Shown one piece after another: positions 1-7,210 of a DNA stretch of 10,398 nt. The translations under genes and the position numbers were made by a program. Source of the DNA: CAYJHC01 sp964370075 (GTDB taxonomy: Bacteria > Bacillota > Clostridia > Peptostreptococcales > Anaerovoracaceae). Under the pieces are notes generated by a model, which worked only from the letters and a program-made list of their open reading frames with translations, was not told the origin of the DNA and ran no database searches. The stretch spans positions 1 through 10,398 of the forward strand of contig CAYJHC010000071.1 in NCBI GenBank assembly GCA_964370075.1, in the 5' to 3' direction. Within the stretch, counting starts at the first letter, position 1. Every line of letters starts with the position of its first letter.

Positions 1-259
1 TATCCATTATTGTATGGACCTTTGCATCATCGCCTTCTGCAAGGGGTTTATAGAGTGTATATGTAATTGCTGTCCCTACTCCTAGCTCCGCAAGAGAAAG
101 CATAGAAAGTACATTTGTAAACACTCCATTCACGCCAAGATATTCGATTCCCAGCGTATGAATAAAAACTGTACGAGACACAAAATGAGCAACAAGCACA
201 AGTATTTGTCCTATTATTGCAACCATCATATTCCTCATTGAGTTTCGCGTTCTCGACAT
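1..259 (-). CDS. Oligosaccharide/polysaccharide flippase (Wzx-like), N-terminal part
   Basis: The first 86 residues of a membrane protein whose remainder lies beyond the left edge. The start MSRTRNSMRNMM leads into a hydrophobic helix (about residues 11-28). Then come the pattern SRTVFIHTLGIEYLGVNG (28-45), a second hydrophobic stretch containing LSLAELGVGTAITYTLY (54-70) and KPLAEGD. This N-terminus is characteristic of the MATE-fold RfbX/Wzx flippases that move lipid-linked oligosaccharide repeat units across the cytoplasmic membrane. ATG at 259 is preceded by AAAGGAATTAAT, a usable ribosome site; an internal ATG at 238 is less likely. The gene lies 85 bp downstream of the glycerophosphotransferase gene on the same strand, with no terminator between, so the two are probably co-transcribed in a cell-wall polysaccharide cluster. 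The family call is fairly firm; the substrate is unknown. Confidence 0.85.
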   Translation of the reverse strand, partial: MSRTRNSMRNMMVAIIGQILVLVAHFVSRTVFIHTLGIEYLGVNGVFTNVLSMLSLAELGVGTAITYTLYKPLAEGDDAKVHTIMD

Positions 260-344
260 ATTAATTCCTTTATTAACACTTTTCTTTTCTAGTTTTAACG
301 AAGTTTCCTGTTCTTACTATAGAGTCCACTTTACAAGCTCTTAA

Positions 345-1598
345 TTATTTAACTACAATGCACTGGTCAATCACCCTTTTGCTTGCATTTCCATCTTCTA
401 GATAGTTATATTTTTCATTAAACTCTTTATACTTGTCATCTAGTTTAAACCTTGCGGTGTTCCTAATTGATTCTATTAAATCTTCTTCTTTTTCGACTAT
501 GTCTCCTGGTAATTCATTTAAATCTAAATAAAAACCTCTAACATCATCTCTATACTCTGCCAAGTCATACATATAGTAAATAATTGGTCTTTTTAGCACT
601 GCATAATCAAAGAAAACACTAGAGTAGTCAGTAATAAGTAGGTCAGCTACTAGATAAAGATCATTTATCTCTGGATAATTTGTAACATTGATTATAAAGT
701 CTTTGTGTTGACTTAGGTCTATTGTATTTCCAATGAAATAATGGGTTCTAAATAACATTATGAACTCATCACCTAATTCCTCTTTTAGCCTATCTATCTG
801 AAACCCTAAGTCCCAGGTATATCCTACGCCAGTTTCATGGTTATTGTCTCTAAATGTTGGGGCATACAAGATTACCTTTTTATTACCATCTGTAATTCCT
901 AGTTTTTCTTTTAGCAAGCTAACATCTTCTGCAGTAGAATTAATCAAGGCATCATTTCTTGGATATCCGGTTTCAAGTATCTTGGCCTTCTCATTATACT
1001 TACTCAAACGAAAGCTAGAATTTAATTTTTCCGAAGTAAACTTAGAAGGAGAAATCATATAGCTAATTTTCTTTGATTCAATTTGATATCTCTCTCCAAT
1101 TTCCTTTAGAGAATTCAAAGGATTACCCTCATTATTTTCTATGTCAAATCCTAATTTTTTTAAAGGTGTTCCATGCCAGGTTTGTATATACACTTGTCCT
1201 TCCCTAACAGTGCCTATCTTAGTTCCAATGGAATTTGTTACAATGTACTTTGCCTTTGCATACCACTGATAGTATTCAGCGCTTTCACAATTGACTAATT
1301 TTGCCCTATTTAGTGCTTTAACATTTTCATACTCTTTTGGCTCACTAAAAAACCAAACAAAGGTGAAATCGTCAAACCTCGGCTCCTTAATCATAGCCTC
1401 ATAAATCGCCTTTGGGCTGCAGGTATACTTCCCCCCTTGATATGCTTCAAAGATAATCAGTTTTTCTTCTATTTCATATTTTTTTGCATATGCCTCAAAT
1501 ACACTGGTCCTTTTTTTATAGGCCATTTTTCTATATGCCTGCCTTAAAAAGCTACTTTTTTTTGCTATGCCTACAAGTATGTTTTCCCCTTGTTTCAT
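345..1598 (-). CDS. CDP-glycerol:glycerophosphotransferase family protein (TagB/TagF-like)
   Basis: Transfers glycerol-phosphate (or a related polyol-phosphate) from a CDP-linked donor to build or prime wall teichoic acid or a similar surface polymer at the cytoplasmic face of the membrane. Numbered from the upstream TTG at 1613, the Glyphos_transf domain fills about residues 120-415. Its landmarks are TWHGTPLKKLG with H147, YAPTFRDN (250-257), FRTHY with H291, and LITDYSSVFFDYAVLKRP (326-343). These match the two catalytic histidines and the CDP-binding region known for TagF. There is no signal peptide or long membrane helix, so attachment is probably peripheral. Without the large N-terminal extension of polymerising TagF it resembles primase-size TagB or short surface-glycan enzymes. 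I chose ATG 1598 (417 aa) because the upstream TTG overlaps the ribosome site. Acceptor and exact donor are unknown. Confidence 0.9.
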   Translation of the reverse strand: MKQGENILVGIAKKSSFLRQAYRKMAYKKRTSVFEAYAKKYEIEEKLIIFEAYQGGKYTCSPKAIYEAMIKEPRFDDFTFVWFFSEPKEYENVKALNRAKLVNCESAEYYQWYAKAKYIVTNSIGTKIGTVREGQVYIQTWHGTPLKKLGFDIENNEGNPLNSLKEIGERYQIESKKISYMISPSKFTSEKLNSSFRLSKYNEKAKILETGYPRNDALINSTAEDVSLLKEKLGITDGNKKVILYAPTFRDNNHETGVGYTWDLGFQIDRLKEELGDEFIMLFRTHYFIGNTIDLSQHKDFIINVTNYPEINDLYLVADLLITDYSSVFFDYAVLKRPIIYYMYDLAEYRDDVRGFYLDLNELPGDIVEKEEDLIESIRNTARFKLDDKYKEFNEKYNYLEDGNASKRVIDQCIVVK

Positions 1599-1607
1599 CA
1601 CCAATTT

Positions 1608-1613
1608 CTCCAA
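1608..1613 (-). promoter_or_regulatory. Ribosome binding site that fixes the start of the glycerophosphotransferase gene
   Basis: On the minus strand TTGGAG lies 9 nt before ATG 1598 and 6 nt before an in-frame GTG at 1601. The longest open frame begins at the TTG inside this very motif (1613), which cannot serve as both ribosome site and start. The start is therefore ATG 1598 or GTG 1601. Confidence 0.65.
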
Positions 1614-1634
1614 ATATCTTTGTCTTTGTATATC

Positions 1635-1651
1635 ATTTAGTCTAACTAAAT
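1635..1651. repeat. 17-bp palindrome upstream of the glycerophosphotransferase gene
   Basis: ATTTAGTCTAACTAAAT is a perfect 7-3-7 inverted repeat, 37-53 bp upstream of ATG 1598. No T-tract follows it on either strand, so it is not a terminator. It could be an operator for the surface-polymer genes. I see no convincing -35/-10 pair around it, so a regulatory role is only inferred. Confidence 0.4.
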
Positions 1652-1729
1652 AGTTACTCTTTCTTTCCTTCTAAGCTTTCCTTTTAGCTCATATGAAAAT
1701 TCTATCCTCTCCAGGCTCTGCTATATGTT

Positions 1730-1954
1730 TTACTTCCCTAGAGACGCCCCCAGTAGTTCATATAACTTCTCTGCTTCATCTGCAGTTAGAGTAATCCCCT
1801 TTCCCATTTTTTCGTGTTCAGGCGCCCAGTCTCTTATATCATACTTTGCGGTTGCACCATTCCAAGAAACAAGGTTCAATTCTTTGGTCCATCCTCTGCC
1901 GCCTTCTGCTATAACACCTATTTCTTCAGTTATTTCATATTTAATATCTGCCAT
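1730..1954 (-). CDS. ydbC: YdbC/PC4-family single-stranded nucleic-acid-binding protein
   Basis: A 74-residue protein of the bacterial YdbC group, structurally related to the eukaryotic coactivator PC4 and, in the characterised lactococcal member, a dimeric ssDNA binder. Family signatures are WTKELNLVSWNG (22-33), KYDIRDWAPEHEKMG (37-51) and KGITLT (52-57), followed by a C-terminal helix (58-70) that would form the dimer interface. The whole domain is present and nothing else is attached. ATG 1954 (MADIKYEI) is chosen over ATG 1969 because GGGGGAAAAGAAA places a ribosome site about 7 nt before it, and family members begin with MADIK. The gene sits downstream of pta but has its own promoter and is separated from pta by a terminator. 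The cellular role is unclear; housekeeping nucleic-acid binding is likely. Confidence 0.9.
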   Translation of the reverse strand: MADIKYEITEEIGVIAEGGRGWTKELNLVSWNGATAKYDIRDWAPEHEKMGKGITLTADEAEKLYELLGASLGK

Positions 1955-1987
1955 TTTCTTTTCCCCCATTCCCCTTTAATCTGCTTT

Positions 1988-2024
1988 GCTTGGAGTACAG
2001 CTGCCAAGGCAGAATATTCCAAGC
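1988..2024 (-). repeat. Nested inverted repeat in the ydbC leader
   Basis: Outer arms GCTTGGA (1988-1994) and TCCAAGC (2018-2024) enclose inner arms CTGC and GCAG with loop CAAG (2001-2012). As RNA this gives a two-tier hairpin in the roughly 75-nt leader between the ydbC promoter and its ribosome site. No T-run follows, so it is not a terminator. It could affect RNA stability or be a protein-binding site; function is not known. Confidence 0.5.
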
Positions 2025-2037
2025 TATAATACCCTTT

Positions 2038-2067
2038 AGTATACCATATTTTCAACCTTTTCTTCAA
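2038..2067 (-). promoter_or_regulatory. Predicted sigma-A promoter of ydbC
   Basis: On the minus strand, -35 TTGAAG (2062-2067), 18-nt spacer, -10 TATACT (2038-2043) preceded by TGG (extended -10). The start site would be near 2031, giving a 75-80 nt leader. The promoter lies downstream of the pta terminator, which supports independent transcription of ydbC. Confidence 0.6.
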
Positions 2068-2110
2068 GTATAAGCCTCTTCAACCAAATCACTAAAATTT
2101 TTCTTCACAA

Positions 2111-2149
2111 CAAAATAGCTGGATAGCATATTTCATGCATACCCAGCTA
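2111..2149 (-). terminator. Rho-independent terminator of pta
   Basis: On the minus strand TAGCTGG (2149-2143) pairs with CCAGCTA (2122-2116). An inner GCAT/ATGC pairing extends the stem, and TTTTG follows directly. It lies about 60 bp after the pta stop codon. Confidence 0.75.
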
Positions 2150-2206
2150 CTGTTAATTATTTTCTTTTATCCAAGTCTATCCAATTGAAATTGCTCGTTG
2201 TTATTA

Positions 2207-3184
2207 TTACTCTGCTAAAGCTGCTGTAATAATTGCCATTGAGTATACCTCTTCAGCATTACATCCACGTGACAGGTCATTAATTGGAGCATTAAGACCT
2301 AGTAGTACTGGTCCGTAAGCGTCAAATCCTCCAAGTCTTTGAGCTATTTTGTATCCAATGTTTCCTGCATTAATGTCAGGGAAGATAAATGTATTTGCAT
2401 TTCCTGCAAACTCAGTGTTTGGAGCCTTTATCTCTGCTACTGTTGGTGATACTGCACAGTCAAACTGCATTTCACCATCAATAACATTTTCAGGTAACTC
2501 AGCATATAGTCTCTTTGCTGCATTTGCAACCTTATCAACGCTTTCTCCCTTACCTGATCCTAATGTAGAATAAGATAAGTATGCTAATCTTGGTTCGATT
2601 CCAAATGTTTTTGCACATTCGATACACTCTTTACCAATTTCATATAGGTCATCTTCTGAAGGGTTAATGTTAATTGCGCAGTCACCCATAGCAAGAACTT
2701 CATTATCTCCTGAAGCCTTTTCTCTAACCATAATAAAACATGAAGATACTATGTTGTTTTCTGGTTTAGTTTTAATAATTTGAAGTGCAGGTCTTACTGT
2801 ATCTGCTGTTGAGTATGTAGCTCCGCCTAAAAGTGCGTCTGCAACTCCCATTTTTACAAGCATAGTTCCAAAGTAGTTACCTTGTAATAACATTTCTTTA
2901 GCTTGCTCCTCTGTCGCCTTACCTTTTCTTATTTCAACAAATGATGCTACCATTTCATCCATTTTGTCATAAGTGGCAGGGTCTATTATTGTAGCTCCCT
3001 GAATGTGAAATCCACCTTTTTCAGCAGCTGCCTTAACTTCTTCTTCATTTCCAATTAATACTGGCGTTAATCCTGGTCCTGCCAGTAACCTAGCTGACGC
3101 TTCTAATATCCTAGGGTCTGTGCCCTCTGTAAATACAATTTTCTTTGGGGATGCTTTTAATTTTTCTAATAATTTTCCAAACAT
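2207..3184 (-). CDS. pta: Phosphate acetyltransferase
   Basis: Converts acetyl-CoA plus phosphate to acetyl phosphate and CoA in the cytosol (EC 2.3.1.8), the first step of ATP-yielding acetate formation, or the reverse for acetate uptake. The 325 residues are the usual length of the short single-domain Pta without the DRTGG extension. Signatures are KIVFTEGTDPRILEA (15-29), LGGATYSTADTVRPAL (119-134), SYSTLGSGKGES (204-215), GNANTFIFPDINAGNIGYK (261-279) and GPVLLGLNAPINDLSRGC (291-308). R283, S305 and R306 correspond to the catalytic R287, S309 and R310 of the Methanosarcina enzyme by constant offset; D316 there is E312 here. ATG 3184 has AAAGGAAAGACT before it. No acetate kinase gene is adjacent, so ackA must be elsewhere. 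It has its own promoter and terminator. Confidence 0.97.
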   Translation of the reverse strand: MFGKLLEKLKASPKKIVFTEGTDPRILEASARLLAGPGLTPVLIGNEEEVKAAAEKGGFHIQGATIIDPATYDKMDEMVASFVEIRKGKATEEQAKEMLLQGNYFGTMLVKMGVADALLGGATYSTADTVRPALQIIKTKPENNIVSSCFIMVREKASGDNEVLAMGDCAININPSEDDLYEIGKECIECAKTFGIEPRLAYLSYSTLGSGKGESVDKVANAAKRLYAELPENVIDGEMQFDCAVSPTVAEIKAPNTEFAGNANTFIFPDINAGNIGYKIAQRLGGFDAYGPVLLGLNAPINDLSRGCNAEEVYSMAIITAALAE

Positions 3185-3236
3185 AGTCTTTCCTTTCTCT
3201 TATCTATTTAACTAAACATATACGTTTTTAATATTT

Positions 3237-3253
3237 GAAAAGTCTTTCTTTTC
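3237..3253 (-). repeat. Hairpin at the predicted 5' end of pta mRNA
   Basis: GAAAAG-TCTTT-CTTTTC (6-5-6) begins within about 2 nt of the start site predicted from the pta promoter. A 5'-terminal stem-loop of this kind can protect an mRNA from decay; that role is inference. Confidence 0.35.
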
Positions 3254-3261
3254 CGACAATT

Positions 3262-3290
3262 ATTGTACCATAATTAGTGTTCTAATACAA
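3262..3290 (-). promoter_or_regulatory. Predicted sigma-A promoter of pta, with a palindrome in the spacer
   Basis: Minus strand: -35 TTGTAT (3285-3290), 17-nt spacer, -10 TACAAT (3262-3267) with extended TGG. The inverted repeat ATTAG-AACA-CTAAT (3273-3286) fills the spacer, where a bound repressor would block polymerase. The predicted leader is about 70 nt. The regulator is unknown. Confidence 0.65.
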
Positions 3291-3360
3291 ATGAAACTTT
3301 ATAACAATTTTCCACATCTTATTCCAGAAAATCAAACTATTGCTTTTATATAGTTTTATA

Positions 3361-3401
3361 CAAAATAAAGGAGATGGATCACCCTCAATTAATCCATCTC
3401 C
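3361..3401 (-). terminator. Rho-independent terminator of the efflux operon
   Basis: A perfect 10-bp stem, GGAGATGGAT (3370-3379) with ATCCATCTCC (3392-3401) and a 12-nt loop. On the minus strand it is followed by TTTATTTTG, about 100 nt after the RND stop codon. The other strand lacks a T-tract. I see no credible small gene in the 100 nt between stop codon and stem. Confidence 0.9.
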
Positions 3402-3501
3402 CTCCTAGCTTCACATAATCAGGCAGCATTATAATTCAGCCGTATCATGTTACCTTGCTGTTGTTTTCTTTATCTTTTTATAATCTAGCTCTTATTTTCC
3501 T

Positions 3502-6500
3502 TTATATTTTATCGAGCTCTTTGATTTCCTCTAAGTCTTCATCCTTTACAATTTTAAATTCTTTTCTGTAAAGCAAATCATACATTACTGGAACTACAAA
3601 CAATGTCATTATGGTAGCATATAGCAAGCCTCCAATTACCACTATCGCCATAGGACTAATCATGTCCGTTCCTGTTCCTAGTCCTAGGGCAAGGGTAGAA
3701 AGTCCTAATACCGTTGTTAAGGCTGTCATTACAATAGGTCTTAGCCTTCTTGCTCCGGCTGTAAGTATGGCTTCTCTTTTCTCCATGCCATTACCTCTAA
3801 GCTTATTGGTGTAGTCTACAAATACTATACCATTATTTACTACAATTCCTGACAGCATTACAAACCCAAGCATGGCTACTGTACTTATCTCATTTCCAGT
3901 TAGTACCAGTGCCAAGAATCCTCCCGTAAAGGCCAGTGGCATGGTAAACATAATTATAAATGGAGATAGAAGCGTTTGGAACTGAGCTACCATAATCAGA
4001 TATACAAATGCTACAGCAACGAGTATCATAGTCACCAGATCAATCATAGTCTCCATAATCATCTCATTTTCCCCACCATACTCAAGCTCGTACCCTTCTG
4101 GAACTGGGAAATCCTCCAGTGCTGCCTCAATGTCTCTAGCTACCAAAGTTACATTATGCCCTTCATCTACTGTTGCTGACACTGTCATCACTCTGCTTAG
4201 CCCTTCATGTGCAATACTAGTAAGCCCTTCTGCAGTTTCAAACATTGCGATTTTACCGAGTTCAACTTCCTGCTCACCTGTGGCTGTTTCCGCTGTGATG
4301 ATATAGTCTTCTAGTTGATCGTTGGTTAGAACGTCCTTTTCATCCTTTACTACAACGACCTGATAGTCTTCATTATCAGCACTCAAAATTGTAGCATCTT
4401 GCTCTACTTCTAACGCTTTCGTTACTTCCTGATACACTTGGGCTACTGTTAATCCATATTTAGCAGCTGCGTCCTTGTCAACTATGATCCTCTTTTCTTC
4501 AGTAGCATCTTCTTGTCCATTAGTTACCTCAGCAACTCCCTCGACCTCTGAAAGCTCTCTCTTCAAGTCATTGGAAATTTTCACTAGCTGTTCTAGGTCA
4601 TTTCCTAATATTTTAACCTGAATACCAGATCCTGTTAATGCAGTCATGTCCATTGAAGAGCTAGATATAGTAGCCTCAACTGGATAATCTTCTGCAATTT
4701 TTCCAATTTCACTAGCAACCTCTTGGCTTGTCTGATCTCTATCTGCCTTTAGCCCTATATATAGGCTTGTATCTGTTGTTGGCCCCATCATTCCTGCCTG
4801 AAGGGCTCCTGCCTTTTCAATACTTTCTATCTTAAGAATTTCATCAACTAGATCATCTATTATAGCTCTGCCTTCTTCTTTAGATAACTCTTCGTCTTCT
4901 AATGCAAATGTTGCTGTCATCTCTTCACTATCTGACTCTGGAATAAATACCATCCCAGTCTGAGCGGCAATTCCCGCACTGGCAACTAGAAGTACAATTG
5001 AAACTCCTACTACTACAATTCTTCTTTTTAGAGCTTTTTCCAAAAGTTTTTTGTACCCGTCTAATGTCTTTTCAAAAATCTTTCCTGATGGCTTTAACTC
5101 TTTCTTGAGTAGACTAGCACTTAATGATGGTACAACTGTGAGGGCTACTACTAAGCTGGCAATTAGAGAATAGGCAATTGTAAGGCCCATATCCATAAAT
5201 AGCTGTCTAGATAGTCCATCCGTAAATAGGATAGGCATAAATACGCAGATAGTAGTAAGGGTTGATGCCACTATGGCTCCCGAAACTTCCTTTGCCCCTG
5301 CAACAGCAGCCTTTAAGGCTGGCACCCCTTCACTTCTCATCCTAAATATATTTTCAATTACAACTATACTATTATCCAGCAGCATTCCTACTCCTAGTGC
5401 AAGACCTGAAAGTGAAATCATATTTAAGTCTACTCCCGAGAAGTACATCAGTACTATGGCAAACATTATACTGATAGGAATACTTAGGGATACTACTAAG
5501 GTTGGCCTAATATTCCTTAGGAAGAAATACAGGATAAGTACAGCAAATATGCCTCCTAAAATCAGATTGTTTATTACAGAACCAATAATTATATCTATAT
5601 AAATCCCTTGGTCCATCATTGGGATTAAAGCTAAACCTTTATACTCCTCTTCTAAGCTATCCATTTCCTCATTTAAGTTTTTCGAAAGATCTGCTGTTGA
5701 GATACTGCTTTGTTTCTGGATAGAAATCATTATTGCATCTTCTCCATTTACTTTAGCATATATGTCTTCTCTTTTCTCAACCAAGTCTACAGTTGCTATG
5801 TCTCCTAGCCTTACAACTGTGCTTCCCGTATCCATGATTACAAGGTTTTTCATTTCATCTGAGCTTGTAAAAGCTTCTCCAATTTTCAGGGAAAGCTCTT
5901 CATCTCCATCACTAATATATCCCGCTGGCATTGAGAAGTTTTGAGCCATTAAAATGTTGCTTACCATTTCTGCAGTCAATAATCCTTCGATCCCTGCACT
6001 TTCCAAAGCTTCATTTTTTTGACTTTCAAAATCAGCTTTTTGACTCTGAAGCAGGCTTTCTTGAACAGCAATTTGTGCCCTTAAATCTATATATGCCGAA
6101 TTAATTGAGTCCTTTCCTGCTGACATATCAATTAACGCCTTTTCTAGTTCTGTATGAGTTTTCATTAGTGGTGTCAATTGTTGATCAACTGCATCTATTT
6201 GAATAGTAAAAGAATCAATAGACGCATTATATGAGTCAAGTAAGGCTTGTTGTTCCGTTGTTGGTGTTCCGCCTCCAATCTGTGCCTCAAGAGTAGCTTT
6301 TTGTCTTTCAACTGTAGCAAGTTCCGTGCTTAGCTGAGTCTTGGTATATTCCAAAGGAGTTATACCTGCTTCTAATTGGGCTATTTGATCTATTAGATTT
6401 TTTTGTTCAGTTGTTAGCTGATCTTGTTGCCCTCCCATTTGTTTTGCAAGAGACTCATTAAGCGCTTCAAGTTGTTTTTCCCCTGCTTCAATTTGGGCCA

Positions 6501-7131
6501 TTGCCGTACTTAACTGCGAATCTAACCCACTTAAAATTTCTTCATTTATTTCTTCTATTTTTGCATTGTTTAATTTGACTTCTATTTGTTCCTCGACTAA
6601 ACCTGAGGCCGTAAGGGCTCCTACTCCATGAACTCTTTCAAGTTCTGGAATTATGTTCTCAGAAAGCTCAGTAGAAAGCTCAGTAAGGTCTTTCCCTTCA
6701 TAGCTAGCTCCAAGCATCATTACAGGCATCATGTCCGGATTCATCTTTATTACCATCGGTGCAATTACACCTTCATCTAACATTCCCTCTACCATATCAA
6801 TTTGAGTGTTTATCTCTATTATGGCCGAGTCCATGTTAGTAGCATAGTCAAGCTCTAGCATTATCATACTTGAATTTTCCGAGGAAGTACTAGTAATATT
6901 CTCAACCCCTGACACAGTAGATACTGCTGATTCTAAAGGTTTAGTGACGTTTTCTTCAACTCTTTCAGGGCTAGCCCCTGGATAAGTTGTCATAATTATT
7001 ACAAATGGAAATTCTGTGCTAGGCAGTAAATCCGTTTTTAGTTTTGTAAAGGATAGAAACCCAAGACCGATTATTAGAATAACCGCAACTAGTATTGTCA
7101 TTGGTTTTTTTACGCTAAATTTTGATAACAT
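3502..7131 (-). CDS. RND-family efflux permease with an inserted coiled-coil hairpin
   Basis: Proton-driven exporter of the AcrB/SwrC (HAE-1) type in the cytoplasmic membrane. Twelve helices are visible: TM1 about 11-28, TM2-6 about 513-672, TM7 704-724, TM8-12 about 1029-1183. TM4 holds GVGMLLDNSIVVIEN (580-594), with D586 at the AcrB D407 position. TM10 holds GIVVNNGIVFVDY (1095-1107), so the AcrB K940 position is N1099; I believe this pattern is usual for Gram-positive members. The TM7-TM8 loop is of normal size (about 300 residues), but the TM1-TM2 loop is about 480. The excess, residues about 193-380, is Gln/Glu/Leu/Ala-rich and predicted coiled coil with a turn at IGGGTP (285-290). It interrupts the docking region between VKLNNAKIEE and LLTAEMVSNILMAQN. 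ATG 7131 follows GTGGAGAAAAA. Co-transcribed with the TetR gene 79 bp upstream. No adaptor gene is nearby; substrate unknown. Confidence 0.95.
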   Translation of the reverse strand: MLSKFSVKKPMTILVAVILIIGLGFLSFTKLKTDLLPSTEFPFVIIMTTYPGASPERVEENVTKPLESAVSTVSGVENITSTSSENSSMIMLELDYATNMDSAIIEINTQIDMVEGMLDEGVIAPMVIKMNPDMMPVMMLGASYEGKDLTELSTELSENIIPELERVHGVGALTASGLVEEQIEVKLNNAKIEEINEEILSGLDSQLSTAMAQIEAGEKQLEALNESLAKQMGGQQDQLTTEQKNLIDQIAQLEAGITPLEYTKTQLSTELATVERQKATLEAQIGGGTPTTEQQALLDSYNASIDSFTIQIDAVDQQLTPLMKTHTELEKALIDMSAGKDSINSAYIDLRAQIAVQESLLQSQKADFESQKNEALESAGIEGLLTAEMVSNILMAQNFSMPAGYISDGDEELSLKIGEAFTSSDEMKNLVIMDTGSTVVRLGDIATVDLVEKREDIYAKVNGEDAIMISIQKQSSISTADLSKNLNEEMDSLEEEYKGLALIPMMDQGIYIDIIIGSVINNLILGGIFAVLILYFFLRNIRPTLVVSLSIPISIMFAIVLMYFSGVDLNMISLSGLALGVGMLLDNSIVVIENIFRMRSEGVPALKAAVAGAKEVSGAIVASTLTTICVFMPILFTDGLSRQLFMDMGLTIAYSLIASLVVALTVVPSLSASLLKKELKPSGKIFEKTLDGYKKLLEKALKRRIVVVGVSIVLLVASAGIAAQTGMVFIPESDSEEMTATFALEDEELSKEEGRAIIDDLVDEILKIESIEKAGALQAGMMGPTTDTSLYIGLKADRDQTSQEVASEIGKIAEDYPVEATISSSSMDMTALTGSGIQVKILGNDLEQLVKISNDLKRELSEVEGVAEVTNGQEDATEEKRIIVDKDAAAKYGLTVAQVYQEVTKALEVEQDATILSADNEDYQVVVVKDEKDVLTNDQLEDYIITAETATGEQEVELGKIAMFETAEGLTSIAHEGLSRVMTVSATVDEGHNVTLVARDIEAALEDFPVPEGYELEYGGENEMIMETMIDLVTMILVAVAFVYLIMVAQFQTLLSPFIIMFTMPLAFTGGFLALVLTGNEISTVAMLGFVMLSGIVVNNGIVFVDYTNKLRGNGMEKREAILTAGARRLRPIVMTALTTVLGLSTLALGLGTGTDMISPMAIVVIGGLLYATIMTLFVVPVMYDLLYRKEFKIVKDEDLEEIKELDKI

Positions 7132-7183
7132 TTTTTCTCCACTTCTTTTTTAGTTTAAATTAATTAAATGAGTTTTGTTTATT

Positions 7184-7206
7184 GAATTGATTGATTTTTT
7201 CAATTC
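7184..7206. repeat. Weak inverted repeat between tetR and the RND gene
   Basis: GAATTGA (7184-7190) and TCAATTC (7200-7206) form a 7-bp, AT-rich stem with a 9-nt loop. On the minus strand no T-run follows, so it should not end transcription before the RND gene. Confidence 0.3.
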
Positions 7207-7210
7207 CTTC

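Noticed and set aside
580..1107. Loss of the AcrB proton-relay pattern (N587 and N1099 in the RND permease, protein residues 580-1107) as a sign of an inactive pump
   Set aside because: The coordinates given are residue numbers. D586 is kept, and DNS in TM4 with GIVVNN in TM10 is, as far as I know, common in this branch, so it is not evidence of inactivity.
3402..3501. A small gene between the RND stop codon and its terminator
   Set aside because: Only frames of about ten codons without ribosome sites are present.
5273..5602. A 109-residue plus-strand open frame opposite the RND gene
   Set aside because: It is a shadow of the permease frame, has no ribosome site and resembles no protein; the same applies to the other antisense frames over pta, tetR, ydbC, the lipoprotein and yjdM.
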